A DNA stretch of 64,000 nucleotides, taken from positions 1-64,000 of the forward strand of contig NZ_WVRE01000013.1 in assembly GCF_013111185.1 (NCBI RefSeq), given 5' to 3'. Below the pieces are notes generated by a model. It saw only the letters and a list, made by a program, of their open reading frames with translations, ran no database searches and had not been told where the DNA came from. The translations under genes were made by a program, and so were the position numbers. Of the stretch, positions 44,903 to 54,632 are shown piece after piece. Source of the DNA: Ruegeria sp. HKCCD7303. Lineage in GTDB: Bacteria; Pseudomonadota; Alphaproteobacteria; Rhodobacterales; Rhodobacteraceae. Positions within the stretch are counted from its first letter, which is position 1; every line of letters begins with the position of its first letter.

Positions 44903-46414
44903 ATGACTGCTAAGTACGCATCCCAAAGATCGTCCCGATGGCTCAGAGGGATTCTGCTTTTCGCTGCGACAATAATCGTCTGTCTGGCGGTTCTGATTAT
45001 CAATCGTGGACCACTCTTCTATTTTGACACGGGAAGTTATTTTAAGCAGGGCGATGCGGCGTTGTCCCTGATCTCGCCCATATCGGACGATTCCGGAAAA
45101 GAAATCGGGACAAGTCGCGCTCGGGCAGAAGAGGCGGGCAAAAAGGACCAGACGACCGTAGGCTCACGCTCAATGGCCTATGCGCTTCTGGTTGCCGCAT
45201 TCTGGAGAGCCGATGCATTGGGTGGGGTTGCGGGCATCCATTTGGCAATGCTGTTGCTTGCGGTTTGGTTGGCGGTGCAGGCGTTGCAACGCAGCACACA
45301 AACAGGACGCAGCACGCTTCAGCTGATGAGCATTCCGTTACTGGCCGCAGCGACGACCTCGCTGCCCTTCTATATCGCCTATATTATGCCGGATATTTTC
45401 ACATCGGTGATACTGATCCTGATTGCAACGGTTGTAGCCGCAGGACGTCACATGCATCCTGTGGAGTGGCTGGGCGCGTTTGCGCTGGCCGGTTTTGCTG
45501 TTGTGCTGCACCCCTCACATTTTGGGATCGCGGTACTCATGGTGCCCTTTGCCATTTTGGCCGCCCTGCTGCGCTTTGGGCATGGTCGGTGGCTTGCAGT
45601 GGCGTTTATTACGGGGCTGGTCGGTCTTGCCATTGCCGAGCGCAAAGCGTTCGAGCTAGCCGCTGAGACCGTTACTAAAAAAGAGGTTCTTTATACCCCT
45701 CATATCACCGCGCGACTGATTGTGGACGGTCCTGGACTGGCGTACCTCGAAGAGGTGTGCCCTCGGGACGATCTGGCAACCTGTGCCCTACATGAAGCGC
45801 TATCCTGGTCCAACGACCCTTACCGTCTGACCGCCACACATATCATTTTCGAGCGTTCCGAAAATCTCGGCTCCTTCCGGCTGATGCCGATCGAGGACCA
45901 ACAGGCAGTGGCCGCCGAGCAGCGCGACTTCTTTCTGCGGGTACTAGCCGCGCGCCCATTTGGAACGATCTGGGCACTGGGCGGGAATGCGGTAGATCAG
46001 TTAGGTATGAATAGTGTTGAAATGACCATTCCGAATGAGTCCGTTACCCGCAACGCCAAGTCCCTTTCGGGATTACCCGAAGCGCAACTGGCGGTTCTCG
46101 ACGACATTGTACTAATGCGCGATCAATCCTGGTTGGGGGCAGCCAATGCCATTCATTCGGCGATCTACCTGATTTCTGCGGCCTCCGTGATCGTATTGTT
46201 GCTATGGCCCGGACGGATTGAGCCTCCGCTGAAGCTGTTTGCGCTGTTCATCCTCATCGGAATAGCGGTCAACGCGCTGGTTTGTGGGGGAGTATCACAG
46301 CCCGCGGATCGTTACGGCGCACGCGTGATGTGGTTACTGCCCTTTACAGCTGCCTTTCTTTTTCTTGTTCAACGATCATCAGCGCCGCAAGACACGGCCG
46401 GAGAAACCCCGTGA
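44903..46414 (+). CDS. Uncharacterised multi-spanning membrane protein, possible GT-C enzyme
   Basis: 503 residues with about 10 hydrophobic helices. After the first helix the loop contains GPLFYFDTGSYFKQGDAAL, an acidic Asp-bearing loop at the position where GT-C transferases hold their DE motif, and a polar insert (about 55-85) follows. No family was recognised. The next gene, a GT2 enzyme, starts within its stop codon (GTGA), so the two act together. A role as a membrane glycosyltransferase or polymerase is inference from topology and position. Confidence 0.6.
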   Translation: MTAKYASQRSSRWLRGILLFAATIIVCLAVLIINRGPLFYFDTGSYFKQGDAALSLISPISDDSGKEIGTSRARAEEAGKKDQTTVGSRSMAYALLVAAFWRADALGGVAGIHLAMLLLAVWLAVQALQRSTQTGRSTLQLMSIPLLAAATTSLPFYIAYIMPDIFTSVILILIATVVAAGRHMHPVEWLGAFALAGFAVVLHPSHFGIAVLMVPFAILAALLRFGHGRWLAVAFITGLVGLAIAERKAFELAAETVTKKEVLYTPHITARLIVDGPGLAYLEEVCPRDDLATCALHEALSWSNDPYRLTATHIIFERSENLGSFRLMPIEDQQAVAAEQRDFFLRVLAARPFGTIWALGGNAVDQLGMNSVEMTIPNESVTRNAKSLSGLPEAQLAVLDDIVLMRDQSWLGAANAIHSAIYLISAASVIVLLLWPGRIEPPLKLFALFILIGIAVNALVCGGVSQPADRYGARVMWLLPFTAAFLFLVQRSSAPQDTAGETP

Positions 46415-47436
46415 CGTCAGATCAATCCCCTACCATCAGTGTGATCATGCCTGCCTTCAGGGCTGAACACCTGTTGCCGCGCGTCCTGCCTCCATTAATT
46501 GAAATGCTGAATACCGGTCAGGTGCAACAGCTCCTGGTCGTGGACGACCAATCCCCCGACGGTACTGCCGCTCTTGCCCGCGAAATGGGCGCGACAGTTC
46601 TGACCACACCAGTCAACGGCGGACCGGGTGCGGCGCGCAATCTGGCCGCTGAACAGGCCACAGGCGATATCTTGTGGTTTGTGGATTCCGACGTCATCGC
46701 ATGGCCGGACGGGCCCGAGCATATTCGTCGGGCGATGTCCGAAGACAATGTAGGCGCCATGTTCGGATCTTATGACGATGCCCCGGACGGGCAGTCATGG
46801 TTTTCACGTTACAAGAACCTTCTGCACCGCTATCACCATCAGCGTGCCCGCCGCGAGGCGCGCACCTTCTGGGCCGGGTGTGGTGCCATCCGGCGCGACG
46901 TGTTTCTTGAAGTCGGTGGCTTTGATGTCAAAACCTATGAGGTCCCCTCGATTGAGGATATCGAGTTGGGCTACCGGATCGCGGCCACCGGCAGACGTAT
47001 CCTGGTCGAGCCGCAATTGCAGGGCAAACATCTGAAAGTCTGGACCATCCGCAACAGCCTGAGCACGGATATCTTCTGCCGCGCCCTGCCCTGGGCCCGA
47101 CTTATGATTTCACGCGAGGGGCTGACGGATGACCTGAACACGTCGATGGCCGAGCGGGCGCGGGCCGCAATTGCAGGGCTGTTGCTGCTGTCGCTTCTGG
47201 CCCTGCCGTTCTGGCCGGGGACCTGGCCCCTGCCCCTGCTATTGCTGGCGGCAGCCTTGGTCGCCAATCTGGATCTGGTACGCGCCATGGCCGGACATGG
47301 CGGGCCATGGTTTGCATTCAAATGCCTGCTCTACCATCAGGTCTATTACGTTTATTCTGCCACCGTCTATGTCTGGTGCCTGTTCGAATATCACGTCCTG
47401 GGGCAAAAGCAGAAACTGCGCGTCACGCGAAACTGA
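46411..47436 (+). CDS. GT2 glycosyltransferase with C-terminal membrane helices
   Basis: 341 residues from the GTG at 46411, which overlaps the previous stop as GTGA and has GGAG nine bases before. SVIMPAFRAEHLLPRVLPPL opens the GT-A fold; then come VVDDQSPDG, NGGPGAARNLA, and WFVDSDVIAWPDG with the D-S-D metal site. The acceptor block is CGAIRRDVFLEVGGFD. Two hydrophobic segments near residues 250-285 suggest membrane association. The longer frame from 46282 lies inside the upstream gene and was not used. Confidence 0.85.
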   Translation: MTSDQSPTISVIMPAFRAEHLLPRVLPPLIEMLNTGQVQQLLVVDDQSPDGTAALAREMGATVLTTPVNGGPGAARNLAAEQATGDILWFVDSDVIAWPDGPEHIRRAMSEDNVGAMFGSYDDAPDGQSWFSRYKNLLHRYHHQRARREARTFWAGCGAIRRDVFLEVGGFDVKTYEVPSIEDIELGYRIAATGRRILVEPQLQGKHLKVWTIRNSLSTDIFCRALPWARLMISREGLTDDLNTSMAERARAAIAGLLLLSLLALPFWPGTWPLPLLLLAAALVANLDLVRAMAGHGGPWFAFKCLLYHQVYYVYSATVYVWCLFEYHVLGQKQKLRVTRN

Positions 47437-47472
47437 CAGATCGCGTGACATGGCTGATTAATCGGACCTAGA

Positions 47473-48282
47473 TCAGAACTGCTTGGCGGGCAGCTGCTCG
47501 AACGGCAGTTTCTCGATCTGATCAAAACGCGGGTTGCTTTCGTGCACATAGAACGTGTCGTAAAGCGAATTGCGTACAAAGTGATACCCGTTGGCAAACA
47601 GCAACTCGTTGAGCTCGGGCGTAGGGCGCTCGATTGTCATCGCCAGGAAGCGGTACTTGTCGAACGGGAAATTGCGCAGAATCCGTGTCTCGGACCCTTC
47701 GACATCCAGGCTGAAATAGTCGATGTCCTTTGGTGCGTCATAGCGGTCGAACACCTCCTCCAGAGGCACAGCTTCTACAGTGACAACCTTGCCCTTCTCG
47801 CGGAACTTGGCCAGTTTCGCGGCGCGGCGCTCGGTCATGTTGTCGGCTTCATCCACCAGCAGGCTGCTGCGCTGACCGTCGATCATGAATTCCAGTTGGC
47901 CAGGTTCGGGGTCGACGGCTAGCGGGACTGGCGTGGCCGAACGATGATGCCAATTGATGATCTTGTTGTAGTTGACCGGATTGGGCTCGATCAACAGTCC
48001 GGTCCAGCCATAATGCTTTTCCAGGGCAAAGGTGTTGGAATCGGAAAACCCGTCGGCAGCACCCAGTTCGACAAAAAATCCGTTGCGCTTGCCGTTATAG
48101 ACTTCGTTGATCACCCACATGTCCTGCCCACGGTCCGACACCTGCTTGGGCATGTAACCAAGATTGTTCATGGCAAATCGGCGGCTGAAATTCCGGGTGC
48201 TAACCACACCGATATAAGCGAAATAGGCTGGCTTCTGGAGGAGTGGATAGGTTTCAACCAGCTTGGTGAGATTCTGCTTCAT
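47473..48282 (-). CDS. FkbM-family methyltransferase
   Basis: 269 residues. FFVELGAADGFSDSNT near residue 70 is SAM motif I of the FkbM type, GLLIEPNPVNYNKI motif II, and the later block is IDYFSLDVEGSETRILRNF, the diagnostic Methyltransf_21 pattern. Such enzymes O-methylate sugars or polyketides, and in EPS loci usually sugars. The ATG at 48282 has GGAG six bases upstream and was preferred to the GTG at 48294. It stands 65 bases after the large membrane protein gene on the same strand and may be co-transcribed with it. Confidence 0.87.
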   Translation of the reverse strand: MKQNLTKLVETYPLLQKPAYFAYIGVVSTRNFSRRFAMNNLGYMPKQVSDRGQDMWVINEVYNGKRNGFFVELGAADGFSDSNTFALEKHYGWTGLLIEPNPVNYNKIINWHHRSATPVPLAVDPEPGQLEFMIDGQRSSLLVDEADNMTERRAAKLAKFREKGKVVTVEAVPLEEVFDRYDAPKDIDYFSLDVEGSETRILRNFPFDKYRFLAMTIERPTPELNELLFANGYHFVRNSLYDTFYVHESNPRFDQIEKLPFEQLPAKQF

Positions 48283-48347
48283 AAAGTTCTCCACTTAACC
48301 GCCCGCTTTCGGCTTTTCGGGCAAAAACATTGTTGCACTGACATCGG

Positions 48348-50312
48348 CTACCTTAACCCTGCAATTTTCGCGATATCCCACACCGGGTACAGCGTTTCGC
48401 GCGTTCCACGTCCAAAAATTATGTCAAATGGCACGTGATAGACACGCGCAATGCTGATCGGAACGTCGGTGTTCCCAAGGTCGCTTTCGTAAGCAGCCCG
48501 ATCACGCACCACCAGGATCCGATCTTCGACCACATCGCCGATCATGACCTCTCCGTCTTGCAGAGGTTCGGATGCGGCGCGGATGAAATAGTCCGCGACG
48601 GTGTTGTCCGGCGCAGGCATTCCGGCATGTACATAAACCGAAAGCCCACCGGCCATATAGCGGTTTTCAAGCTCGGCCCGTGTCCAGATCGGCGGGAAGG
48701 CTTCATCAATCAGCGCTTGGACGACGCGAATCTCGTCCAGATCAGGGAACGGGGCGGTCTCGGTTTCAATGGCAATGCGATGCCCCAAGTCCCGCGTCAG
48801 GGTAAACGGGCGCAATGATTCCGGCCAACTGATCCAGGTGCTGACCATCACCCCGGCCAGAGCGCAGACCAGCGCCGGTGCAGGCGCAGCCTGAACCGGG
48901 CGCAGGCGCCAGAAAACGATCAGCGGAATGACTGCGGCGGGTGCGAAATGATGCGGAAGGATGCGGTAGGCCTGAACATAGAAAAACAGAACATAGGCGA
49001 TAACGGTCAGGGTCAGGGCTTTGGACAGCTTGTCCTGCCAGCGCCACGCGAGCAATGCGAGACTGGGCAATATTCCGCAGGGCAGCAGCCAGAACAAGAA
49101 CCGTCCGGTATCAAAGATTGTGACATACCGCAGGCGGCGCAGGATGCTGCCCGTGTTGAACTCGCTGGACACACTTGTCAGCCCCGACGACCGCAGCCCC
49201 ATTTCAAGCAGCGATGCCAGGATCACGACGCCAACGGCGATCACTCCTCCGATGATCACCTGCCGGAACGGCAGGGGCCGGGTCAGCAGGAAATAGGAAA
49301 TCAGGAAGAAACCGATCAGCAGGATACCGTTCGGCGCGGTCAGCAACGCCAGCGTGGACACAACCGCCATCCAGCCAAATCTCTGCTCAGTAAAGAATAG
49401 GATATAGCCCAGCACCCCAAGCAGGATCATCGGCTCGCGGGTCATGGGCAGGGCGATATCAGCAAAATACGGATTGTAGGACGGGTTAAACGCCATCACG
49501 AAGGAAAACAGCAACAGCGCAGCCCCAAGCCCGATAACGGAGCGCGCATCAGTACGCCCGTCCGGAGTGCGTACAAAACCCAGCATGACCCCAAAAAGGA
49601 TCGAAAGACCGGGCAGATAGGCCAGGCGAATGGAAACTTCATAGGGCCCAAAGAACCGCATAAACCCGGTTTGCAGGAAGGTCTCCGTCACCATCTTCGG
49701 CGTCGGATAGCCACCAATCGCCCCGGACTCCGGTGGCCAGAACGGCAGGCCTCGGGTTATGAACAGCATCGCGTTCAGAAAGCTGTGCGCGCCGTCGTCG
49801 TTTAGCGCCTCCCAATAGAACTTGGGCGACATCAGGATCAGTACCGCCAATGGCAGTAGGATCATACCGGCGACATCCCATCCCCTGCCACGGAAGATAT
49901 CCGGATTGGATCGGGCAGAGATCAGGCCAATGCCGGGCAGGCAGAGCAGGACGTTCAGAAGGGTGAACGCCGTCCCGGTCATGGGAACACCGCTGATGGC
50001 CTGCATCGCAGCCGCAGCGGCCGGCACGCCAAACAGGGAAAACGTAAAACCCTTAAGCAGCCAGTGTTCGAAACGATCCCCGGGTGTTGCAATTCCCAAC
50101 GCTAAAAGCAGGCCCGGTGCAACAAACAACGCTGATGCCGACATGACCGCCAACGGCACCCAGATATACAAAAACAGCACTTCACTTGCGATGAAGTAGG
50201 GCGAGGCACCATCTGCCAGCGCCGATTTTGCCGCCAGTATCGCCGCAACATCCTGACCAGCCAGCACAATGCCAGTCAGTAAAATCAGGAATATTGAAAG
50301 CCGCAATAGCAT
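48348..50312 (-). CDS. Uncharacterised large polytopic membrane protein, possible GT-C enzyme
   Basis: About 654 residues with 12 or more hydrophobic helices followed by a hydrophilic C-terminal domain of about 130 residues (from near PFPDLDEIRVV). The loop FYWEALNDDGAHSFLNAMLF, near residue 170, has paired acids where GT-C enzymes bind metal, and a Trp/Pro-rich segment (LPFWPPESGAIGG) follows. No family was recognised. The frame opens at a TTG at 50402, but the hydrophobic domain starts at the ATG at 50312, which I chose. Neighbours are a methyltransferase and a flavoprotein. Confidence 0.55.
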   Translation of the reverse strand: MLLRLSIFLILLTGIVLAGQDVAAILAAKSALADGASPYFIASEVLFLYIWVPLAVMSASALFVAPGLLLALGIATPGDRFEHWLLKGFTFSLFGVPAAAAAMQAISGVPMTGTAFTLLNVLLCLPGIGLISARSNPDIFRGRGWDVAGMILLPLAVLILMSPKFYWEALNDDGAHSFLNAMLFITRGLPFWPPESGAIGGYPTPKMVTETFLQTGFMRFFGPYEVSIRLAYLPGLSILFGVMLGFVRTPDGRTDARSVIGLGAALLLFSFVMAFNPSYNPYFADIALPMTREPMILLGVLGYILFFTEQRFGWMAVVSTLALLTAPNGILLIGFFLISYFLLTRPLPFRQVIIGGVIAVGVVILASLLEMGLRSSGLTSVSSEFNTGSILRRLRYVTIFDTGRFLFWLLPCGILPSLALLAWRWQDKLSKALTLTVIAYVLFFYVQAYRILPHHFAPAAVIPLIVFWRLRPVQAAPAPALVCALAGVMVSTWISWPESLRPFTLTRDLGHRIAIETETAPFPDLDEIRVVQALIDEAFPPIWTRAELENRYMAGGLSVYVHAGMPAPDNTVADYFIRAASEPLQDGEVMIGDVVEDRILVVRDRAAYESDLGNTDVPISIARVYHVPFDIIFGRGTRETLYPVWDIAKIAGLR

Positions 50313-50636
50313 CACTTCATATACAAACTCATCAAAATACAGCAGTCGCCAATCGTACAGTAAAAACCATATTGTTTTCCTGCTGAATGTAGGCTTCTTC
50401 AATCAACCGATTTACTGATACCATGTAATGCTCGTCAGGTTACGTGTTTTGTACCAGCCGGATGGATTGCAGGCACGGTGCGGTATCAATACAGAAAATC
50501 TGTTTTCATTGGAGGAATTGAGGAAACAAATAACCTGCGTCCGTTTCATGTGCATTTCAGACCATCCGGTATGTATGGCCAGCTCGAGTCACTCTGAATC
50601 CGCTAATGCGCAGCCCCGGGGGCTGAAGGTCAGGGA

Positions 50637-52136
50637 TCAGAGCGCAGTGCTTTTGCGGAAGGCCTTTTCATCAGCCGACTTTTTCTTGGTGTCGGCCTCG
50701 AACTCCTCGTGATAGGACCGTTCGACATTCACATCCCACACATCATTGTTCTCACCCATGATATTGCGGGCAGCATACATCGCCGACAGCATCGAGTGAT
50801 CCTGATTGTTGTAGCGGTGTAGACCATTGCGACCGACAGTCTGGAAGTTCTCAAGCGACTTAAGCCAGCCGCTGACGGTGTCCAAAGCATCCTTGTACTC
50901 GCTGTCATAGACTGGATAAGCCTTGGGCTGTCGGATAACCGCGCAATCAATAACATCACCAGCCTTGGCCAAACCGAGTTTTTCAAGCTCTTCACTGGCA
51001 AGATGCTTTAGATCCTCGTCAGCGGATGACCACAACCCGTCACCTTTCTGGCAGAAATACTCCATCCCGATCGACGCGGTGTTCTGGTCGGGCAACATTT
51101 CCTTGGACCAAGCCCGGAAATTCTGGATACGACCAACCTTCACTTTGGGGCTATGGATGTAGATCCAATTGTCCGGGAACGGGTCAGCATGATCCAGAAT
51201 CAGGGTCACGATCAGGAAATCGCGATACCGCAGGCGATCTGCTGCCTCGACAACCTCGGGCGGCGGCGGCGGATCAAAAGCGTGGATCAGATCACGTACC
51301 GCCATAGAATTGATGAACTCCGTGCCTTCCACCCTCTCAATGTGTTTTTCACCGTCTTCCGTCCAATGACGCACATCGATCGAGGTGACTCGGTTGTCCT
51401 CGCGGTTCACCTTGATCACTTCGGAATGGGTTTCGACCGATCCACCCTTTTCCTTGATCAGATCTCGGGTCTTTTCCCACATCATACCGGGACCCAGGCG
51501 AGGGTATTGGAATTCTTCAATCAAGCTGGCCGTGTCATTTGCGCCCGAAATCGCGTTCCAGACCGCTTTGGGCAAAGACAGGTTCTTGATCCGCTGCGCG
51601 GCCCAGTCCGCCCGGATTTCCGAGGGCGGGATACCCCAGACCTTCTTGGTGTAGCTGTGGAAGAAATGCATATAAAGCCGCCCGCCAAAGCGGTTGATCA
51701 CCCATTCTTCAAAGGTATCTTCCTGCGGCTTGGGCCGCAGCTTCCATTTGATGAAGCTGCCGATGATCTTATAGGTCTCATAAGGACCGATATTGCCCAG
51801 AGCGTTGAAGATACGCAGCGGATAATCATAAAATTTGTTGCGGTAGAAGATGCGGCTCAAGCGTTGCACGGTGATGAAGTCATCACCCATCACCTCGTGC
51901 CACATATCCTCGACTTCCTGCACCTTGGTAAAAAACCGGTGCCCGCCAATATCGAAGCGGTAGCCTTTATGCGTTTCAGTTCGCGAAATGCCCCCCACCA
52001 TATCCGAGGCCTCAAAAACCCGGGGAACATGCGTATCACTCAGTTTCTGGAGTTCGTAGGCGGCTGTCAGACCTGCTGGCCCACCCCCTATAACTACGAC
52101 TGGAACAATATTTTTTGGCAAATCACTAACATCCAT
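50637..52136 (-). CDS. FAD-dependent oxidoreductase, UDP-galactopyranose mutase/amine-oxidase-like
   Basis: 499 residues. The FAD-binding start is VPVVVIGGGPAGLTAAYEL (GxGxxG) with FEASDMVGGISRT, and FDIGGHRFFTK is the typical NAD(P)-binding_8 block of Glf-like flavoproteins. YPLRIFNALGNIGPY and HFFHSYTKKVWGIPPSEI resemble UDP-galactopyranose mutase relatives annotated in EPS and O-antigen loci. It could convert a pyranose nucleotide sugar to a furanose or perform another sugar redox reaction; not decidable. It is intact, with an ATG start, and lies 234 bases after the preceding region on the minus strand. Confidence 0.8.
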   Translation of the reverse strand: MDVSDLPKNIVPVVVIGGGPAGLTAAYELQKLSDTHVPRVFEASDMVGGISRTETHKGYRFDIGGHRFFTKVQEVEDMWHEVMGDDFITVQRLSRIFYRNKFYDYPLRIFNALGNIGPYETYKIIGSFIKWKLRPKPQEDTFEEWVINRFGGRLYMHFFHSYTKKVWGIPPSEIRADWAAQRIKNLSLPKAVWNAISGANDTASLIEEFQYPRLGPGMMWEKTRDLIKEKGGSVETHSEVIKVNREDNRVTSIDVRHWTEDGEKHIERVEGTEFINSMAVRDLIHAFDPPPPPEVVEAADRLRYRDFLIVTLILDHADPFPDNWIYIHSPKVKVGRIQNFRAWSKEMLPDQNTASIGMEYFCQKGDGLWSSADEDLKHLASEELEKLGLAKAGDVIDCAVIRQPKAYPVYDSEYKDALDTVSGWLKSLENFQTVGRNGLHRYNNQDHSMLSAMYAARNIMGENNDVWDVNVERSYHEEFEADTKKKSADEKAFRKSTAL

Positions 52137-52791
52137 ACAAAAACCCTTATCTCACGGTACAAGAGGTTATCGTCGATTCACAACAAATTCCTAATGGCTC
52201 CCCAATAGGAATGCCTGCTGGCCATTTTTTCCCCCTGCGCAGAGCGAAATGGAAACATGGGTAAGCAGGCACTTACAGCACCCAAACCCAAAGATCCGGA
52301 CCGCCTGAAAACCTCGATTACCTCTCCTGAAAACGGGTGTCCGACTTGCAGGGAACACAATCGCGAGCGCCTTCCAGGCAGCACATAAGGCTTCCAACGT
52401 ATTGAATAGTAAAACAGTTATTCACCTTCAAAACCGCCTTTCAACGTTTTGAAATCACCATTGTCAAACCCGAAACGCTGCTGCGACGGGCACCATGTCT
52501 CTGACCCACCGCGCCACCCATTCGCGCCGCAGAATATGTTGCGATCTGCCTATGGATCTGACGCAGGAGGGCTAATCAACAATACCCGCTCATCCGTCAT
52601 ATTGTGCATACCCAGATGCCAGAGTACCCGAAAATCGGATGCATCATGACTCGGAGCCTTGTGAATCTTGACATGGGCGAACCGCTCCCGTCCTACTGCT
52701 TGCGAGTGTTTGTAGGATCAAGTCACGCCGGGTCCGGGTTCAGGACCTGAAAATTGGTGGCTGGCTTCGTTGTTAACGAGGGAGCAATTTT
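52137..52791. other. Long intergenic region, no gene recognised
   Basis: About 655 bases between the divergent flavoprotein and rfbF genes. Overlapping short minus-strand frames at 52178-52397 and a plus-strand frame at 52449-52649 have mixed, unrecognised translations and no ribosome binding site. The last 60 bases hold the rfbF leader with GAGGGAGC before the ATG. The region may contain decayed coding DNA, but I cannot name a parent gene. Confidence 0.4.
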
Positions 52792-53565
52792 ATGAAGTGC
52801 GTTATTCTGGCCGGTGGTTTAGGGACCCGGCTCAGCGAAGAAACCGTCAGGATACCGAAACCCATGGTCGAGATCGGGGGAAAACCGATCATCTGGCATA
52901 TCATGAAAATCTATGCCGCCCACGGCATTACCGATTTCATCGTCTGCCTTGGCTACAAAGGTTATGTCATCAAGGAATACTTTGCGAATTTCTTTCTGCA
53001 CAGCTCGGACGTCACGATCGATCTGGCCAATGGCGGGCTTGAGATTGCAAACAGCAAATCGGAACCGTGGCGCGTGACGCTGGTCGATACCGGCGAGGAT
53101 AGCCAGACGGGGGGACGGCTGCGTCGCGTCATGCATCTGCTCAAGGATGAAGACGCCTTTTGCATGACCTATGGCGACGGGGTCGGGAATGTCGATATCG
53201 GCGCACTGGTTGCCTTCCACAAAAGCCACGGCAAACGCGCCACACTCACTGCAGTCGTACCGCCAGGACGTTTCGGCGCGCTGGAACTGGCCAGCGATCA
53301 GATCGAGCGTTTCGCCGAAAAGCCGGGAGGAGACGGTGGCTTTATCAATGGCGGGTTCTTCGTTCTGCATCCTTCAGTTGGTGAGCTTCTGGACGAGGAT
53401 GGCGCGATCTGGGAACGCGCCCCGCTTGAAACACTGGCCGCAGAAGGCGATCTGATGGCGTTTCGTCACAGAGGCTTCTGGCAGCCGATGGATACGCTCC
53501 GCGACCGCCGTCAGCTTGAGGCGCGCTGGCAGGAAGGCAATGCTCCGTGGAAGGTCTGGGAATGA
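52792..53565 (+). CDS. rfbF: Glucose-1-phosphate cytidylyltransferase
   Basis: 257 residues, the usual RfbF length. [21 protein letters not shown] is the nucleotide-binding start with the signature GGxGTRL and lysine, then [25 protein letters not shown] holds the metal-binding acid, and [15 protein letters not shown] is the CDP-glucose-binding end. Makes CDP-glucose from CTP and glucose-1-phosphate, the first step toward CDP-deoxy and branched sugars. The usual next enzyme, CDP-glucose 4,6-dehydratase (RfbG), is not recognisable in the window. Good ribosome binding site GAGGGAGC. The following gene overlaps as ATGA. Confidence 0.95.
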   Translation: MKCVILAGGLGTRLSEETVRIPKPMVEIGGKPIIWHIMKIYAAHGITDFIVCLGYKGYVIKEYFANFFLHSSDVTIDLANGGLEIANSKSEPWRVTLVDTGEDSQTGGRLRRVMHLLKDEDAFCMTYGDGVGNVDIGALVAFHKSHGKRATLTAVVPPGRFGALELASDQIERFAEKPGGDGGFINGGFFVLHPSVGELLDEDGAIWERAPLETLAAEGDLMAFRHRGFWQPMDTLRDRRQLEARWQEGNAPWKVWE

Positions 53566-54632
53566 CGCTGTGTTCCGCTCCGAAAATCATCCTGCTTGGC
53601 AATCTGGGCTATATTGGCCCGGTCGTGGCTGCGGCCTTGCGGAAATCTTACCCCAACGCCAATCTGATCGGCCTTGATCCGGGGTTTTTCTCGGACCGGC
53701 TGACCACGCATGATGCATGGCCCGAGCGGGTTCTGAACCAGCAGATCATCGCGGATATTCGTGACATTGACGCGTCGCTGTTTCAGGGGGCGGATGCGGT
53801 TGTCGCGCTGGCGGCCATCTCGAACGATCCGATGGGCGCGCGGTTCGAAACCGTCACCACGGAAATCAATCAGGACGCCATTGTCCAGGCGGCACATCTG
53901 GCCGCCGAGGCCGGGGTATCGCGCTTTGTCTTCGCCTCCAGCTGCTCGGTATATGGCTTCGCCGAAGGCGATGCGCGATCCGAGGATGCGCCGCTGAATC
54001 CGCTGACGGCCTATGCCCGCAGCAAAATCGGGACCGAGCGCGCGCTTGGGGCCATGGACACGCCGGGGATGCTGCGCACTGCGCTGCGGTTTGCCACCGC
54101 CTGCGGACCGTCGCCCCGGCTGCGGCTGGATCTGGTGCTGAATGACTTCGCCGCCTGCGCCACCACCGCAGGCAAGATCACCGTGCTCAGCGATGGCAGC
54201 CCGTGGCGGCCGCTGATCGATGTGCGCGACATGGCGCGGGCCATCGACTGGGCCATCTCCCGGACCGAAGATGCCGGAGGTCAATGGCTGGCGGTCAATG
54301 CCGGGTCGGATGTGTGGAATTATCAGATCCGCGATCTGGCGCAGACCGTGGCCGAGGCGGTCCCCGGGGCCAGTTATTCGATCAATCCCGACGCCTCACC
54401 CGACAACCGTTCGTACAAGGTCGACTTTTCGCTCTACAAACAGCTGGCACCCGAACACCAGCCAGAGCAGACGCTTGAAGGAACCATCCGGGACCTGTTG
54501 CAATTGCTGAACGACATCAACTTTGGCGATGCCGATTTCAGATCGTCACCGCTGATGCGGCTTAAGGCGCTCGAAGAGCATATCCGCAATGGAACGCTGA
54601 GCGAGGATCTGCGCTGGAGGATGCCGCAATGA
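53562..54632 (+). CDS. SDR-family NAD-dependent epimerase/dehydratase (extended SDR)
   Basis: 356 residues from the ATG at 53562 (ATGA overlap with rfbF). [17 protein letters not shown] is a modified Rossmann GxxGxxG, and [11 protein letters not shown] follows. The catalytic Ser lies in ASSCSVYG and the Tyr/Lys in YARSK (YxxxK), all intact. A role as the dehydratase, epimerase or reductase of the CDP-sugar pathway is probable from the operon. It does not show the FVTGHTGFKG start of RfbG, so calling it the 4,6-dehydratase would be unsafe. Confidence 0.82.
   Translation: MTLCSAPKIILLGNLGYIGPVVAAALRKSYPNANLIGLDPGFFSDRLTTHDAWPERVLNQQIIADIRDIDASLFQGADAVVALAAISNDPMGARFETVTTEINQDAIVQAAHLAAEAGVSRFVFASSCSVYGFAEGDARSEDAPLNPLTAYARSKIGTERALGAMDTPGMLRTALRFATACGPSPRLRLDLVLNDFAACATTAGKITVLSDGSPWRPLIDVRDMARAIDWAISRTEDAGGQWLAVNAGSDVWNYQIRDLAQTVAEAVPGASYSINPDASPDNRSYKVDFSLYKQLAPEHQPEQTLEGTIRDLLQLLNDINFGDADFRSSPLMRLKALEEHIRNGTLSEDLRWRMPQ

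Noticed and set aside
46282..46410. Extended start of the GT2 gene at 46411
   Set aside because: Lies fully inside the preceding membrane-protein gene; the GTGA junction with its own ribosome binding site explains the start.
52178..52397. Overlapping minus-strand frames before rfbF
   Set aside because: Two different frames of similar length cover the same DNA and neither has recognisable sequence or a start signal; a gene remnant cannot be shown.
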